Shown: one piece after another, positions 7,342 to 14,438 of the stretch
Numbering within the stretch: position 1 is the stretch's first letter
Layout of the letters: each line of letters starts with the position of its first letter
Assembly (NCBI GenBank): GCA_964527395.1
Contig: CAZGQD010000007.1
Location: 1-64,000, forward strand
DNA length: 64,000 nucleotides
Direction of reading: 5' to 3'
Source: GCA-2688265 sp964527395
GTDB lineage: Archaea > Nanobdellota > Nanobdellia > Woesearchaeales > GW2011-AR9
Program-made: the position numbers and the translations under genes
Notes under the pieces: model-generated
Databases searched by the model: none
Seen by the model: only the letters and a program-made list of their open reading frames with translations
What the model was told of the DNA's origin: nothing

Positions 7342-8532
7342 ATGGTCATGATTTTGAAAAGATTGGCTGTCGTTGGTGCTCTTGGTGCAACTGTTATTGG
7401 ACTTGCTGGAAAAGTAGTTGATGAAGTCTTTTTTGATGATGACTCTGTCGCTGTTCAAGCTCCGGTTTCTGGTGTTTCTAGCAATAATTATTCAATTGAT
7501 ACATCTGTTGATACTGCTGCTAAAGATGTTCCAGATACCGGTTTAAGAGATAATTTTAAGGACGCTGGTTCTGAAGCTATAAGTGTTGTTGATAAGAACT
7601 GTTCAAATCTTGTCTTAACTGATAAAAAAGAAGAAAATTTGGTTAAATTGTTTAATTGTAATCAAGATACACTTTCGTTATATTCATCCATTTCAAGATT
7701 GCCTGCTGAATTTGTTGCAGCACAATTGTTTGAAGAATCTACTTTTGATTCATATCGTGGTCAAGGTTTGTCTTTTGGAAGAGCACAATTACAAAAAGAA
7801 CCGTTTTTAGAAACAGTGTATGCAATAGCTGGAAGGCCAGAATTATCCAATGACAGCATGGAACTGTTATATTCTAGTTTAGAAAATCAACGTAATTTTG
7901 TGATAGCACGTGAGGCAAGGTTTGATGATGCAGAGTTAAATCCATACTTGATCGAATTAGAATCCAAGATTGGTTCTGATTTTTCGTTTTCAGATTATCG
8001 TTCTAAGACACAAAGGAACATAAGTTTGTTTGAAGCTAATCATGATGAATTTGAACAGTTAACTTGTAAGGGCGAATATGATTTACCAATAGATGAATGT
8101 AAATCCACATGGTTTACAAATAGATCTGAAATTAAGCAAAATAGAAAAAAGAGAAGAAAAATTTTGGGCGCGCAAAAAAAGTTGAATAAAGATTTAGATA
8201 AAGCTGTAGAGGGTTTTTGGAAAGGTTTTGTTAAATGGAAACGTTCAGATGGCGAGAAAGTTAAAAACAATAACGGTGATCACTTATGGTATTCTGTTGA
8301 CTCTACTAAATTAGATCTAGATTATGAAAGAATAACAGACATCCTTGGTGCTCTTAACATGAGACGCGTTTATTCAGATGCATGGACTAGTGGAGATGTT
8401 GCTGTTGGTTCTAAGGTTCTACGTGAAGGCGTTGTAAATTATAGGTTAGGTGAGTTTGCTAAAGAGACTTCTGGTGCTTCTTTGTATGCTAAGGAAATTA
8501 TGAATGGATATGCTCAATTAGCAAGTTTATGA
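7342..8532 (+). CDS. Secreted or anchored lysozyme-like protein
   Basis: The N-terminal hydrophobic helix (about 3-22) suggests export or anchoring. The region FVAAQLFEESTFD at about 123-135, followed by GLSFGRAQLQ, resembles the catalytic Glu and Gly-Gln motifs of the lytic transglycosylase (SLT/goose lysozyme) fold; the C-terminal VNYRLGEFAKE and YAKEIMNGY resemble its closing motifs. Between them lies a basic, Lys-rich insertion of about 100 residues. ATTTATAAATGG upstream fits a start at ATG 7342 or 7348. If correct it would cleave peptidoglycan-type glycans, odd for an archaeon. Fold assignment is tentative. Confidence 0.5.
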   Translation: MVMILKRLAVVGALGATVIGLAGKVVDEVFFDDDSVAVQAPVSGVSSNNYSIDTSVDTAAKDVPDTGLRDNFKDAGSEAISVVDKNCSNLVLTDKKEENLVKLFNCNQDTLSLYSSISRLPAEFVAAQLFEESTFDSYRGQGLSFGRAQLQKEPFLETVYAIAGRPELSNDSMELLYSSLENQRNFVIAREARFDDAELNPYLIELESKIGSDFSFSDYRSKTQRNISLFEANHDEFEQLTCKGEYDLPIDECKSTWFTNRSEIKQNRKKRRKILGAQKKLNKDLDKAVEGFWKGFVKWKRSDGEKVKNNNGDHLWYSVDSTKLDLDYERITDILGALNMRRVYSDAWTSGDVAVGSKVLREGVVNYRLGEFAKETSGASLYAKEIMNGYAQLASL

Positions 8533-8553
8533 TTTTCTTCTCTGTTGAGTTCG
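8499..8553 (+). repeat. 55-base contig-end duplication, left copy
   Basis: Identical base for base to 8654-8708 on the other side of the N run. It includes the last codons of the lysozyme-like gene and ends inside the 14-base repeat, at GTTCG. Confidence 0.95.
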
Positions 8554-8653
8554 NNNNNNNNNNNNNNNNNNNNNNNNNNNNNNNNNNNNNNNNNNNNNNN
8601 NNNNNNNNNNNNNNNNNNNNNNNNNNNNNNNNNNNNNNNNNNNNNNNNNNNNN
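8554..8653. other. Assembly gap of 100 N
   Basis: Exactly 100 N bases. Because both flanks carry the same 55 bases, the gap most likely represents two contigs that overlap by one k-mer of length 55, and the true sequence is probably continuous (8553 joined to 8709). Confidence 0.95.
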
Positions 8654-8708
8654 TATGAATGGATATGCTCAATTAGCAAGTTTATGATTTTCTTCTCTGT
8701 TGAGTTCG
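8654..8708 (+). repeat. 55-base contig-end duplication, right copy
   Basis: Same 55 bases as 8499-8553. It includes a second copy of the end of the lysozyme-like gene, which should not be annotated separately. Confidence 0.95.
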
Positions 8709-8717
8709 CATAATGTT
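8704..8717 (+). repeat. Dispersed 14-base repeat, copy R1f
   Basis: GTTCGCATAATGTT preceded by CTCTGTTGA. Its ATG is the start codon of the next gene, and GTTTATGATTT about 25 bases upstream could be that gene's TATA box. Confidence 0.8.
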
Positions 8718-9207
8718 GTTGATTGTTTTTATTGTTGCAGTTGTAGGTTTAGTTATGATGTTCACAGGTGGTTCTTCTAGTGGAGTTTCAGATTCTAGCG
8801 ATGATGGAGCAATTGCAGGAATGGCGGTAGCAGGAGGATATTCTGGAGCAAAAGGTCCTGGTGCTAGTTATTATGCATCAAATGCAGGCACTGAGGCTTC
8901 TGAATCTAGTGATGATGAAGATCTATGTTTAGATGATTGTCTTGGAGTTGCTTCTGCTGCAAGAGACGAATGTTATAGTTATGCAAATGCATTGGTAGAT
9001 GAATGTCAAGAGATGGTAAATGATCTTGAATCGGCTGGAATGGAGAAAGAAGCAGAAGAAACTGCAGAAAATTGTAATGATAGAGTAGATGATTGGAAAG
9101 CAAATTGTGATGCCAAATATAGCAGTAATTTAGACAATTGTTGGTCTAAATGCATCACTAATGAGGATGAAGGTGACACTGGTTGGCTTGATTGGTTAAT
9201 TGAATAG
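8713..9207 (+). CDS. Secreted Cys-rich protein, 164 residues
   Basis: A hydrophobic leader (about 2-18) ending in GG precedes a Ser/Gly-rich stretch and an acidic helical domain (about 75-150) with paired cysteines (CLDDC, then Cys spaced every 8-25 residues, ending NCWSKC). This suggests a disulphide-stabilised helical surface protein. The start codon lies inside the 14-base repeat. The next gene, 46 bases on, is a lipoprotein, so the two may be a surface pair carried between repeat copies at 8704 and 9937. No family is recognised. Confidence 0.6.
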   Translation: MLLIVFIVAVVGLVMMFTGGSSSGVSDSSDDGAIAGMAVAGGYSGAKGPGASYYASNAGTEASESSDDEDLCLDDCLGVASAARDECYSYANALVDECQEMVNDLESAGMEKEAEETAENCNDRVDDWKANCDAKYSSNLDNCWSKCITNEDEGDTGWLDWLIE

Positions 9208-9253
9208 TTAACTTTTTAAATTATTTTTCTTTTTATTCTTTGGTGATTAATTA

Positions 9254-9874
9254 ATGAATATGAAAAAGAAAGTTACTTTTGTTCTTCTTGCTTTGTTAGT
9301 TTTTTTGTTTTTAGTGTCTTGTCAGGAAGGAATCGTGAATATTGATGAAGAAAGTATTGATTCTGGAGAAACAGTTGATATGGGAACAGAAGTGGGAGCA
9401 GTTGATTCTCAAGTTGTTGTTGATGAAGAAATAGAACCAGTTGCAGAGCCTGTAGAAGAAGATGAATGTACTGTTAATTCTGATTGTGGTGACTATAAAC
9501 TTTGCTTAGAAGGTGTTTGTGGGACAATTAATGATGTATATGATACACACAGTACATGTGATTCAATGTGTAACTTTAATAATGTGCTTGTAAAAACAAG
9601 TGATGGTGACGAATTTACCTTGTCTCGAGGCCAAGGAAGTTACACTGGGGCAGGTTCAATTGAATGGAAATTGCTTTCTAGTGCAGAGTATTGTCTTGGA
9701 GAAGGTGCTACACCAGTTGCAATTGAGTTAACAATGAAAAATTATGGTGAAGTTGTGCAGGAAGAAGTTATTATCTTAAATCTGGGTGAAGAAAGTAAAG
9801 TAATTACTCACCCACAAATTGAAAGAATTCAGTTTACACTTGTTGTAGAAAGCTATGATGAAACTTGTTCTTAA
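9254..9874 (+). CDS. Lipoprotein with small Cys-rich module
   Basis: A basic start (MNMKKK), a hydrophobic helix and the lipobox LVSC (Cys at about 23) mark an exported lipoprotein. An acidic Glu/Val-rich linker follows, then a compact Cys module, CTVNSDC ... CLEGVC (about 74-91), of the type common in extracellular adhesive or binding proteins, and a beta-rich C-terminal domain with three more cysteines. ATG 9254 or 9260 could be the start. It follows the Cys-rich 8713 gene. Function unknown; surface location is well supported. Confidence 0.7.
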   Translation: MNMKKKVTFVLLALLVFLFLVSCQEGIVNIDEESIDSGETVDMGTEVGAVDSQVVVDEEIEPVAEPVEEDECTVNSDCGDYKLCLEGVCGTINDVYDTHSTCDSMCNFNNVLVKTSDGDEFTLSRGQGSYTGAGSIEWKLLSSAEYCLGEGATPVAIELTMKNYGEVVQEEVIILNLGEESKVITHPQIERIQFTLVVESYDETCS

Positions 9875-9936
9875 GCGATTTTTTATTTTTTTTGTTTCTT
9901 CAACTTTTATGAGCTTAATGTGATTTTCTCAGTTGA

Positions 9937-9950
9937 GTTCGCATAATGTT
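9937..9950 (+). repeat. Dispersed 14-base repeat, copy R1g
   Basis: GTTCGCATAATGTT, preceded by TTTTCTCAGTTGA. TTCGCA and TGCGAA (9955-9960) can form a 6-base stem. Direct orientation with copies f and h. Confidence 0.8.
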
Positions 9951-9964
9951 TTTGCGAAAAGTTT

Positions 9965-10408
9965 ATGAATGACTATTTGTTGTTTTTTGTAGAGGTGTTT
10001 ATTTTGACAGATATGTATAGTGGTGTTGCAATTAAGGATGAAATCAAAAGTGGAAAAGTTATTCTTCATGGTACATTAGTAAAACAAGGTTCTTTTAAAG
10101 GAGCAATGCATCCACACAATGTTTTGTTTGTTTTTGAAGACAATTACAAAATTAGAAATGCTTTAGTTCAAAAAAAGAAGTATTTAGTTACTTTTGGTGA
10201 AAGGCATGCAAGACGTAGTAAATACAAGTTCAGAGGAAGAATTGACAAAGATGTTGAAGTTCCAAAAAGGAAAAAAGATCATATGGTGATTACTGTTGCT
10301 AGAAGTCATTTGCTTGAAATTATTTCATTAGATGATATGTTTAGATATGACAAATTTTTGAAAAAGTATCTTGTTCGAGGAGCACTGGTTTCAATCAGAT
10401 TCTTTTGA
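9965..10408 (+). CDS. Hypothetical protein, up to 147 residues
   Basis: A basic, beta-rich soluble protein without a recognised family. The N-terminus is uncertain: ATG 9965 adds a short hydrophobic stretch, while GAGGTG near 9995 would serve a TTG near 10004 or the ATG at 10013 (MYSGVAIKDE), a more natural soluble start. It is the only gene between repeat copies at 9937 and 10472, the tightest cassette-like unit in the window. Confidence 0.55.
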   Translation: MNDYLLFFVEVFILTDMYSGVAIKDEIKSGKVILHGTLVKQGSFKGAMHPHNVLFVFEDNYKIRNALVQKKKYLVTFGERHARRSKYKFRGRIDKDVEVPKRKKDHMVITVARSHLLEIISLDDMFRYDKFLKKYLVRGALVSIRFF

Positions 10409-10471
10409 ATTTTTTTCTTTTGTTCTATTTATATTAGTTAAAAAGGACAAATTCATTATTTTCTCAATTGA

Positions 10472-10485
10472 GTTCGCATAATGTT
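10472..10485 (+). repeat. Dispersed 14-base repeat, copy R1h
   Basis: GTTCGCATAATGTT preceded by TTTTCTCAATTGA, in which CTCAATTGAG is a perfect palindrome. It is followed by a GA-rich run. Confidence 0.8.
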
Positions 10486-10546
10486 TGAGACATAGAGAGA
10501 GAGAGAAGTTTGTTTTAGATAATGAAATCTATAATTAATTGTTAGT

Positions 10547-10594
10547 TCGTAGTATACTGCGAGATTTTGTTGATTATTTCGGAATATACTGCGA
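10547..10594 (+). promoter_or_regulatory. Twin operator-like palindromes upstream of the ATPase
   Basis: TCGTAGTATACTGCGA (10547-10562) and TCGGAATATACTGCGA (10579-10594) are near-palindromes whose starts lie 32 bases apart, about three helical turns, so a dimeric regulator could bind both on one face. The TATA-like TATATTTAAAT follows at once and lies about 23-35 bases before the ATG at 10629, so binding would block transcription. Confidence 0.6.
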
Positions 10595-10628
10595 TATATT
10601 TAAATAGAACAGTGTTTTTTGTGATTAC

Positions 10629-11936
10629 ATGTTTAAAGAGATAATATATGACCAAAATGAACATTGGAAGGGTGAATTATATCAAACTGGTGTTAAAAGA
10701 AGCCAATTTGAGAAGATAGAACGTTTGTTAAAGCTAGATCAAGTGATAACCATAACAGGAGTTAGAAGATGTGGTAAGTCTTTTTTGCTTAAGCAAACAA
10801 TAAATCATTTAATTTCAAAAGGTGTGAGTGCAAGTAATATTTTCTTTTTGAATTTAGAAGTTCCTGATTTGGTTTTGACTAAGAGAAATTCGAAAACTTT
10901 GCAAGATCTGTTTGATATTTATTTGAAAGAGAAAGACCCTGATGGACAGATTTATGTGTTTTTAGATGAGATACAGTTTTTTGAAGAGTGGGAAGTATTT
11001 ATTAAATCAGAATACGACAAAAGAAAAGGGAAAATTAAATTTTTTATTACAGGATCTAATAGAATGTTGCTATCAAATAAATTTGCAACCATGCTTTCTG
11101 GAAGAGTTATAGAATTAGTTTTGTTTCCTTTTAGTTTTAAGGAATTTTTGTTTAGTGAATCATATTTTGATTTTTCTAAACAAGGGTTAGTTCATAATAG
11201 AAACAAGTTATTAAAGCACTTTGAAGATTATATGATATTAGGTGGTTTTCCTGAATTGTTGAAAATCGATGAAGATGATGAGAAATCAAAGCAAGAATTG
11301 TTGCAAAGTTACTTTAAAACTATTGTGTTTAAGGATTTGGTGCCCATTTTTAATATCAGAGATACAAAATCCATAGAAAGTGTTGGTTTGTACTTAAATT
11401 CAAATGTGTCTAAACTTTTTAGTTATAAGAAAATTGCAAATGTGATTGGAATAAATGACAAAACAGTTAAAGAATTTTTTGAAGCTTTAGAAAAAGTGTT
11501 CTTGTTTTTTGAACTAAGAAAATATGATCGTTCACTGCAAAAACAGTTAAGGAATGCAAAAAAAGCATATTCTATTGATACTGGACTTGCTTGGAACTTA
11601 GGTTTTCGCTTCTCCTCTGATGTTACTAGATTGCTTGAGAATTTAGTGTTTATTGAACTAAAAAGAAGAGAATTAGATGTTTATTATCATGCTTGTAAAG
11701 GAGAGTGTGATTTTGTTATTAAAGAAGGTTTGGAAATTAGTTCTGCTATTCAAGTTTGTTACAAAATTACTCCTGAGAACAAAAAAAGAGAGATAAATGG
11801 GCTTGTTGAAGCTATGAAAAGATATGAATTGAAAGAAGGCTTGATTTTGACCTTAAATGAAGAAGAAGAGACCGTAGTTAAAGATGATTTGAAGATTAAT
11901 GTTTTGCCTGTTTGGAAATGGTTATTGGTTGATTGA
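10629..11936 (+). CDS. AAA-type ATPase with DUF4143
   Basis: A predicted ATPase of the archaeal/bacterial DUF4143 group (COG1373). Walker A is GVRRCGKS (44-51), Walker B FLDEIQ (111-116), the sensor region reads FFITGSN, and the C-terminal part carries the nuclease-like DUF4143 region (VFIELKRRELDVYY, then CDFVI). The 435-residue length is normal for the family. Cellular role is unsettled. The start is leaderless relative to the TATA element. A distant paralogue lies at 58898; both have palindromes over their promoters, suggesting tight repression. Confidence 0.85.
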   Translation: MFKEIIYDQNEHWKGELYQTGVKRSQFEKIERLLKLDQVITITGVRRCGKSFLLKQTINHLISKGVSASNIFFLNLEVPDLVLTKRNSKTLQDLFDIYLKEKDPDGQIYVFLDEIQFFEEWEVFIKSEYDKRKGKIKFFITGSNRMLLSNKFATMLSGRVIELVLFPFSFKEFLFSESYFDFSKQGLVHNRNKLLKHFEDYMILGGFPELLKIDEDDEKSKQELLQSYFKTIVFKDLVPIFNIRDTKSIESVGLYLNSNVSKLFSYKKIANVIGINDKTVKEFFEALEKVFLFFELRKYDRSLQKQLRNAKKAYSIDTGLAWNLGFRFSSDVTRLLENLVFIELKRRELDVYYHACKGECDFVIKEGLEISSAIQVCYKITPENKKREINGLVEAMKRYELKEGLILTLNEEEETVVKDDLKINVLPVWKWLLVD

Positions 11937-11990
11937 GAAGTATAATTAATAAAAATTAGATTTTTAAACTGTTTTGAAAATTTTGGCATA

Positions 11991-12542
11991 ATGAGAGAAA
12001 AAACTGTTAATTACAGTGAACTTAAAGGAGTTGGATTAGTTGAGAGGATGCTTTTTGATAATTATATGGAAATGTTCGATATCACTGTTGAAAAGTCATT
12101 ACCTTATGTTTCTTTAGCAGCGCCAGTTATGTTTGGTTTCATGTATTCTAGTGGCGATGTAGGAGGAATTTTTGAAGAATTTTCAACAAAAAATCTAGCA
12201 AATGCATTTATTTTCAGTTCGACATCAATAATTGGTTTGAAAGATCCATTAGAGGAATACATTTACAATGGTCTTTCTGTTTTTTCTAGAAAATATGGGT
12301 ACGAATTTGATGAATTAATGAGGACTGTATCTCCTGGATACCGTGATGAAGTACAATGGCAAAAATTTTCTCCAAGATCAAAGTTTTTTTTATTAACAAA
12401 GCTACATAAGGGCAAAGCATTAGGATTAGTTGCTTTTATAGCAGCATTCTACATAGGAACACAGTTACACATGAATATTAATAGAAGTAATTCTAGTTAT
12501 CTTGGGATTGAAACTGTTGTAGAAAGTGATTTTTTTGAATAG
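11991..12542 (+). CDS. Membrane protein, 183 residues
   Basis: Hydrophobic stretches at about residues 37-53 and 140-158 suggest two membrane passes, with a charged domain between. No family is recognised. It lies 54 bases after the ATPase gene on the same strand and 56 bases before tmk, and might be cotranscribed with either. Confidence 0.5.
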   Translation: MREKTVNYSELKGVGLVERMLFDNYMEMFDITVEKSLPYVSLAAPVMFGFMYSSGDVGGIFEEFSTKNLANAFIFSSTSIIGLKDPLEEYIYNGLSVFSRKYGYEFDELMRTVSPGYRDEVQWQKFSPRSKFFLLTKLHKGKALGLVAFIAAFYIGTQLHMNINRSNSSYLGIETVVESDFFE

Positions 12543-12598
12543 AGTTGTTTTGTTCTTAGAAAGCTTTATATCTTCGTTTTCAGGGTTTTTTTGTTATA

Positions 12599-13300
12599 AT
12601 GATTAATGATGTGACTAAAGGTAAATTCATTGTTCTTGATGGTGGAGATGGCTCTGGAAAAGGCACGCAGCTTAAGTTGCTTTTTGATAAACTTGTTTCT
12701 GAAGGAATTAAGGTGAAAGTTGCTGATTTTCCGCAGTATGGGAAATGGTCAGCAGTGTTTGTTGAAAAGTATCTACGTGGTGAATTTGGTGGCCTAGAAT
12801 CAATTGGAGCAAAGAAAGGATCGCTGTTTTATGCAATGGATAGATATGCAGCCAGTTTTGATATACGAAAATGGTTAGATGAAGGTTTTGTGGTGCTATC
12901 TAACAGATATGTTTCTGCAAATAAAGGACACCAATTGGGAAAGATTAGTGATGATTCTCAGAAAAAGGAGTTTTTAGATTGGTTAAATGAGATGGAATAT
13001 TCTATCTTAGAGATACCTAAACCAGATCTGACTTTGTTTTTGCATATGCCAGCTGCGATTGGACAGAAATTAGTTGATAAAAAAGGACACCGTGATTATG
13101 TCGGTGGAGAAAAGAGAGATATCCATGAAGCTGATATTGAGCACTTGGAGAATGCTGAAAAAGCTTTTTTGTATTGTTTGGAACATGATTCTGTTGAAAA
13201 TTGGGTCCGGATTGAATGTAGCGATAGTGAAAAACCAGATACTATTGAGTCTATACAAGAGAAAATTTATGTGAAAGTAAAGGAATTGCTTGAGAATTGA
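12599..13300 (+). CDS. tmk: Thymidylate kinase
   Basis: Phosphorylates dTMP to dTDP. The P-loop GGDGSGKGTQ is at about residues 15-24, the DRY-like block AMDRYAAS at about 79-86, and the LID-side helix contains KKGHRDYVGG. Length 233 residues, slightly longer than bacterial Tmk, with the spaced motifs of the archaeal/eukaryotic-like branch. CTTTATATC about 30 bases before the ATG is the likely TATA box. It complements thyA and folA at 20-22 kb in making dTTP. Confidence 0.9.
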   Translation: MINDVTKGKFIVLDGGDGSGKGTQLKLLFDKLVSEGIKVKVADFPQYGKWSAVFVEKYLRGEFGGLESIGAKKGSLFYAMDRYAASFDIRKWLDEGFVVLSNRYVSANKGHQLGKISDDSQKKEFLDWLNEMEYSILEIPKPDLTLFLHMPAAIGQKLVDKKGHRDYVGGEKRDIHEADIEHLENAEKAFLYCLEHDSVENWVRIECSDSEKPDTIESIQEKIYVKVKELLEN

Positions 13301-13401
13301 AGGGTTTTTTTTAGAATTTGAGCATTTTTTTTACTAGTTTATTGTTGTTATTTCTGATTTGTGACAAATTATTTATAAATAAATGGCTTTTTGAGCTAGT
13401 T

Positions 13402-14382
13402 ATGACCCTCACCACCATACTAGATGGAGTTATGCCTGTTCAGAGTGCAGCTATTCCAAAAAATAGAATGATTTCTAAATCTGAGCGTTTGTTGGGAATT
13501 TTAAGAGGTGTTGTAAATGGTGATTTGAGGGAAAGAACACTATATTCTTTAGATTTTACAGCAATTCCATCTTGGAAAGTCCATTTTTTATTACTCAATG
13601 CAGAAGGGTTTGATGAACACTTTGTTTCTAATGAAGCAAGAGAAGCTTTTTTTGATGAATACCATCCTGGACCAACAGCAGATAGACAGATGATTACTTC
13701 TAATTTAGGAGTTGACTTGCTTGATGGAAGATCAAATAATATTGGAAATGTTCTTACACAAGTTGAAGCTATTGCAAATGAATCTAATCGTGATGAAGAC
13801 GTAATGCAAAGAGTTTCTGAGATTGTAAATGATTATTTTTCTATTGGAATCATGGGATATTTGATGTTAAGAGAAGAAGAATGGGAAGGGCTAGGTAGAG
13901 ATGATTCTGCCCTTGATTATGCCGTAAGAGCTGTAGAATACAATTCTTTGTTAGGGATGGCTGAAGGCTTCTTTAATGATTGTAAAGAATTAGGAGTTGA
14001 ATTTGCACCTTTAACTAGAACAGATTGGAGATATTTGCAAGAAAGGTTTGAAAGTACTTCAATAAAAGATGTTCGAGAACTTGGATCAAAAGCAGTTGAT
14101 CAAGCAATTGAAACTTATTTATCTTTGAATTGTATAAGAATGAAAAAAGGTTTTAAAGTAGATTATGAGGCTTTTGTTGGAGACATAGTGCTTGTTGAGA
14201 AATTTGCTTCAGATTTAGGACTTTCTATGATGCCTAAATTAGAATGGATAAAAAAAGATGTTTCATTGAAGATGAGAAGAGAAATTGGTAGTTCAGCTTA
14301 TATGCAATTATATCAGCAAAAGAAAAGAGAGTTAGAGTTGCCAAAATTAGTTGCTGGCGTTAATTATCAGGAAGTTGCATGA
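13402..14382 (+). CDS. Hypothetical protein, 326 residues
   Basis: A soluble, largely helical protein with no recognised domain. The open frame reaches back to 13318, but the extra residues are an untypical hydrophobic leader. ATG 13402 lies about 22-29 bases after TTTATAAA, fitting a leaderless start, and is preferred. Conserved-looking features include FDEYHPGPTADRQM at about 85-98. It follows tmk by about 100 bases on the same strand. Confidence 0.55.
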   Translation: MTLTTILDGVMPVQSAAIPKNRMISKSERLLGILRGVVNGDLRERTLYSLDFTAIPSWKVHFLLLNAEGFDEHFVSNEAREAFFDEYHPGPTADRQMITSNLGVDLLDGRSNNIGNVLTQVEAIANESNRDEDVMQRVSEIVNDYFSIGIMGYLMLREEEWEGLGRDDSALDYAVRAVEYNSLLGMAEGFFNDCKELGVEFAPLTRTDWRYLQERFESTSIKDVRELGSKAVDQAIETYLSLNCIRMKKGFKVDYEAFVGDIVLVEKFASDLGLSMMPKLEWIKKDVSLKMRREIGSSAYMQLYQQKKRELELPKLVAGVNYQEVA

Positions 14383-14438
14383 TTTTTGTTGAATTTTCAT
14401 AAACAACATTTCAAATTGATTCTATAAATTAGTACTTG

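Noticed and set aside
335..10485. Classical integron
   Set aside because: The recombinase lacks an evident IntI-specific insertion and the repeats do not have the attC R'/R'' pattern (GTTRRRY).
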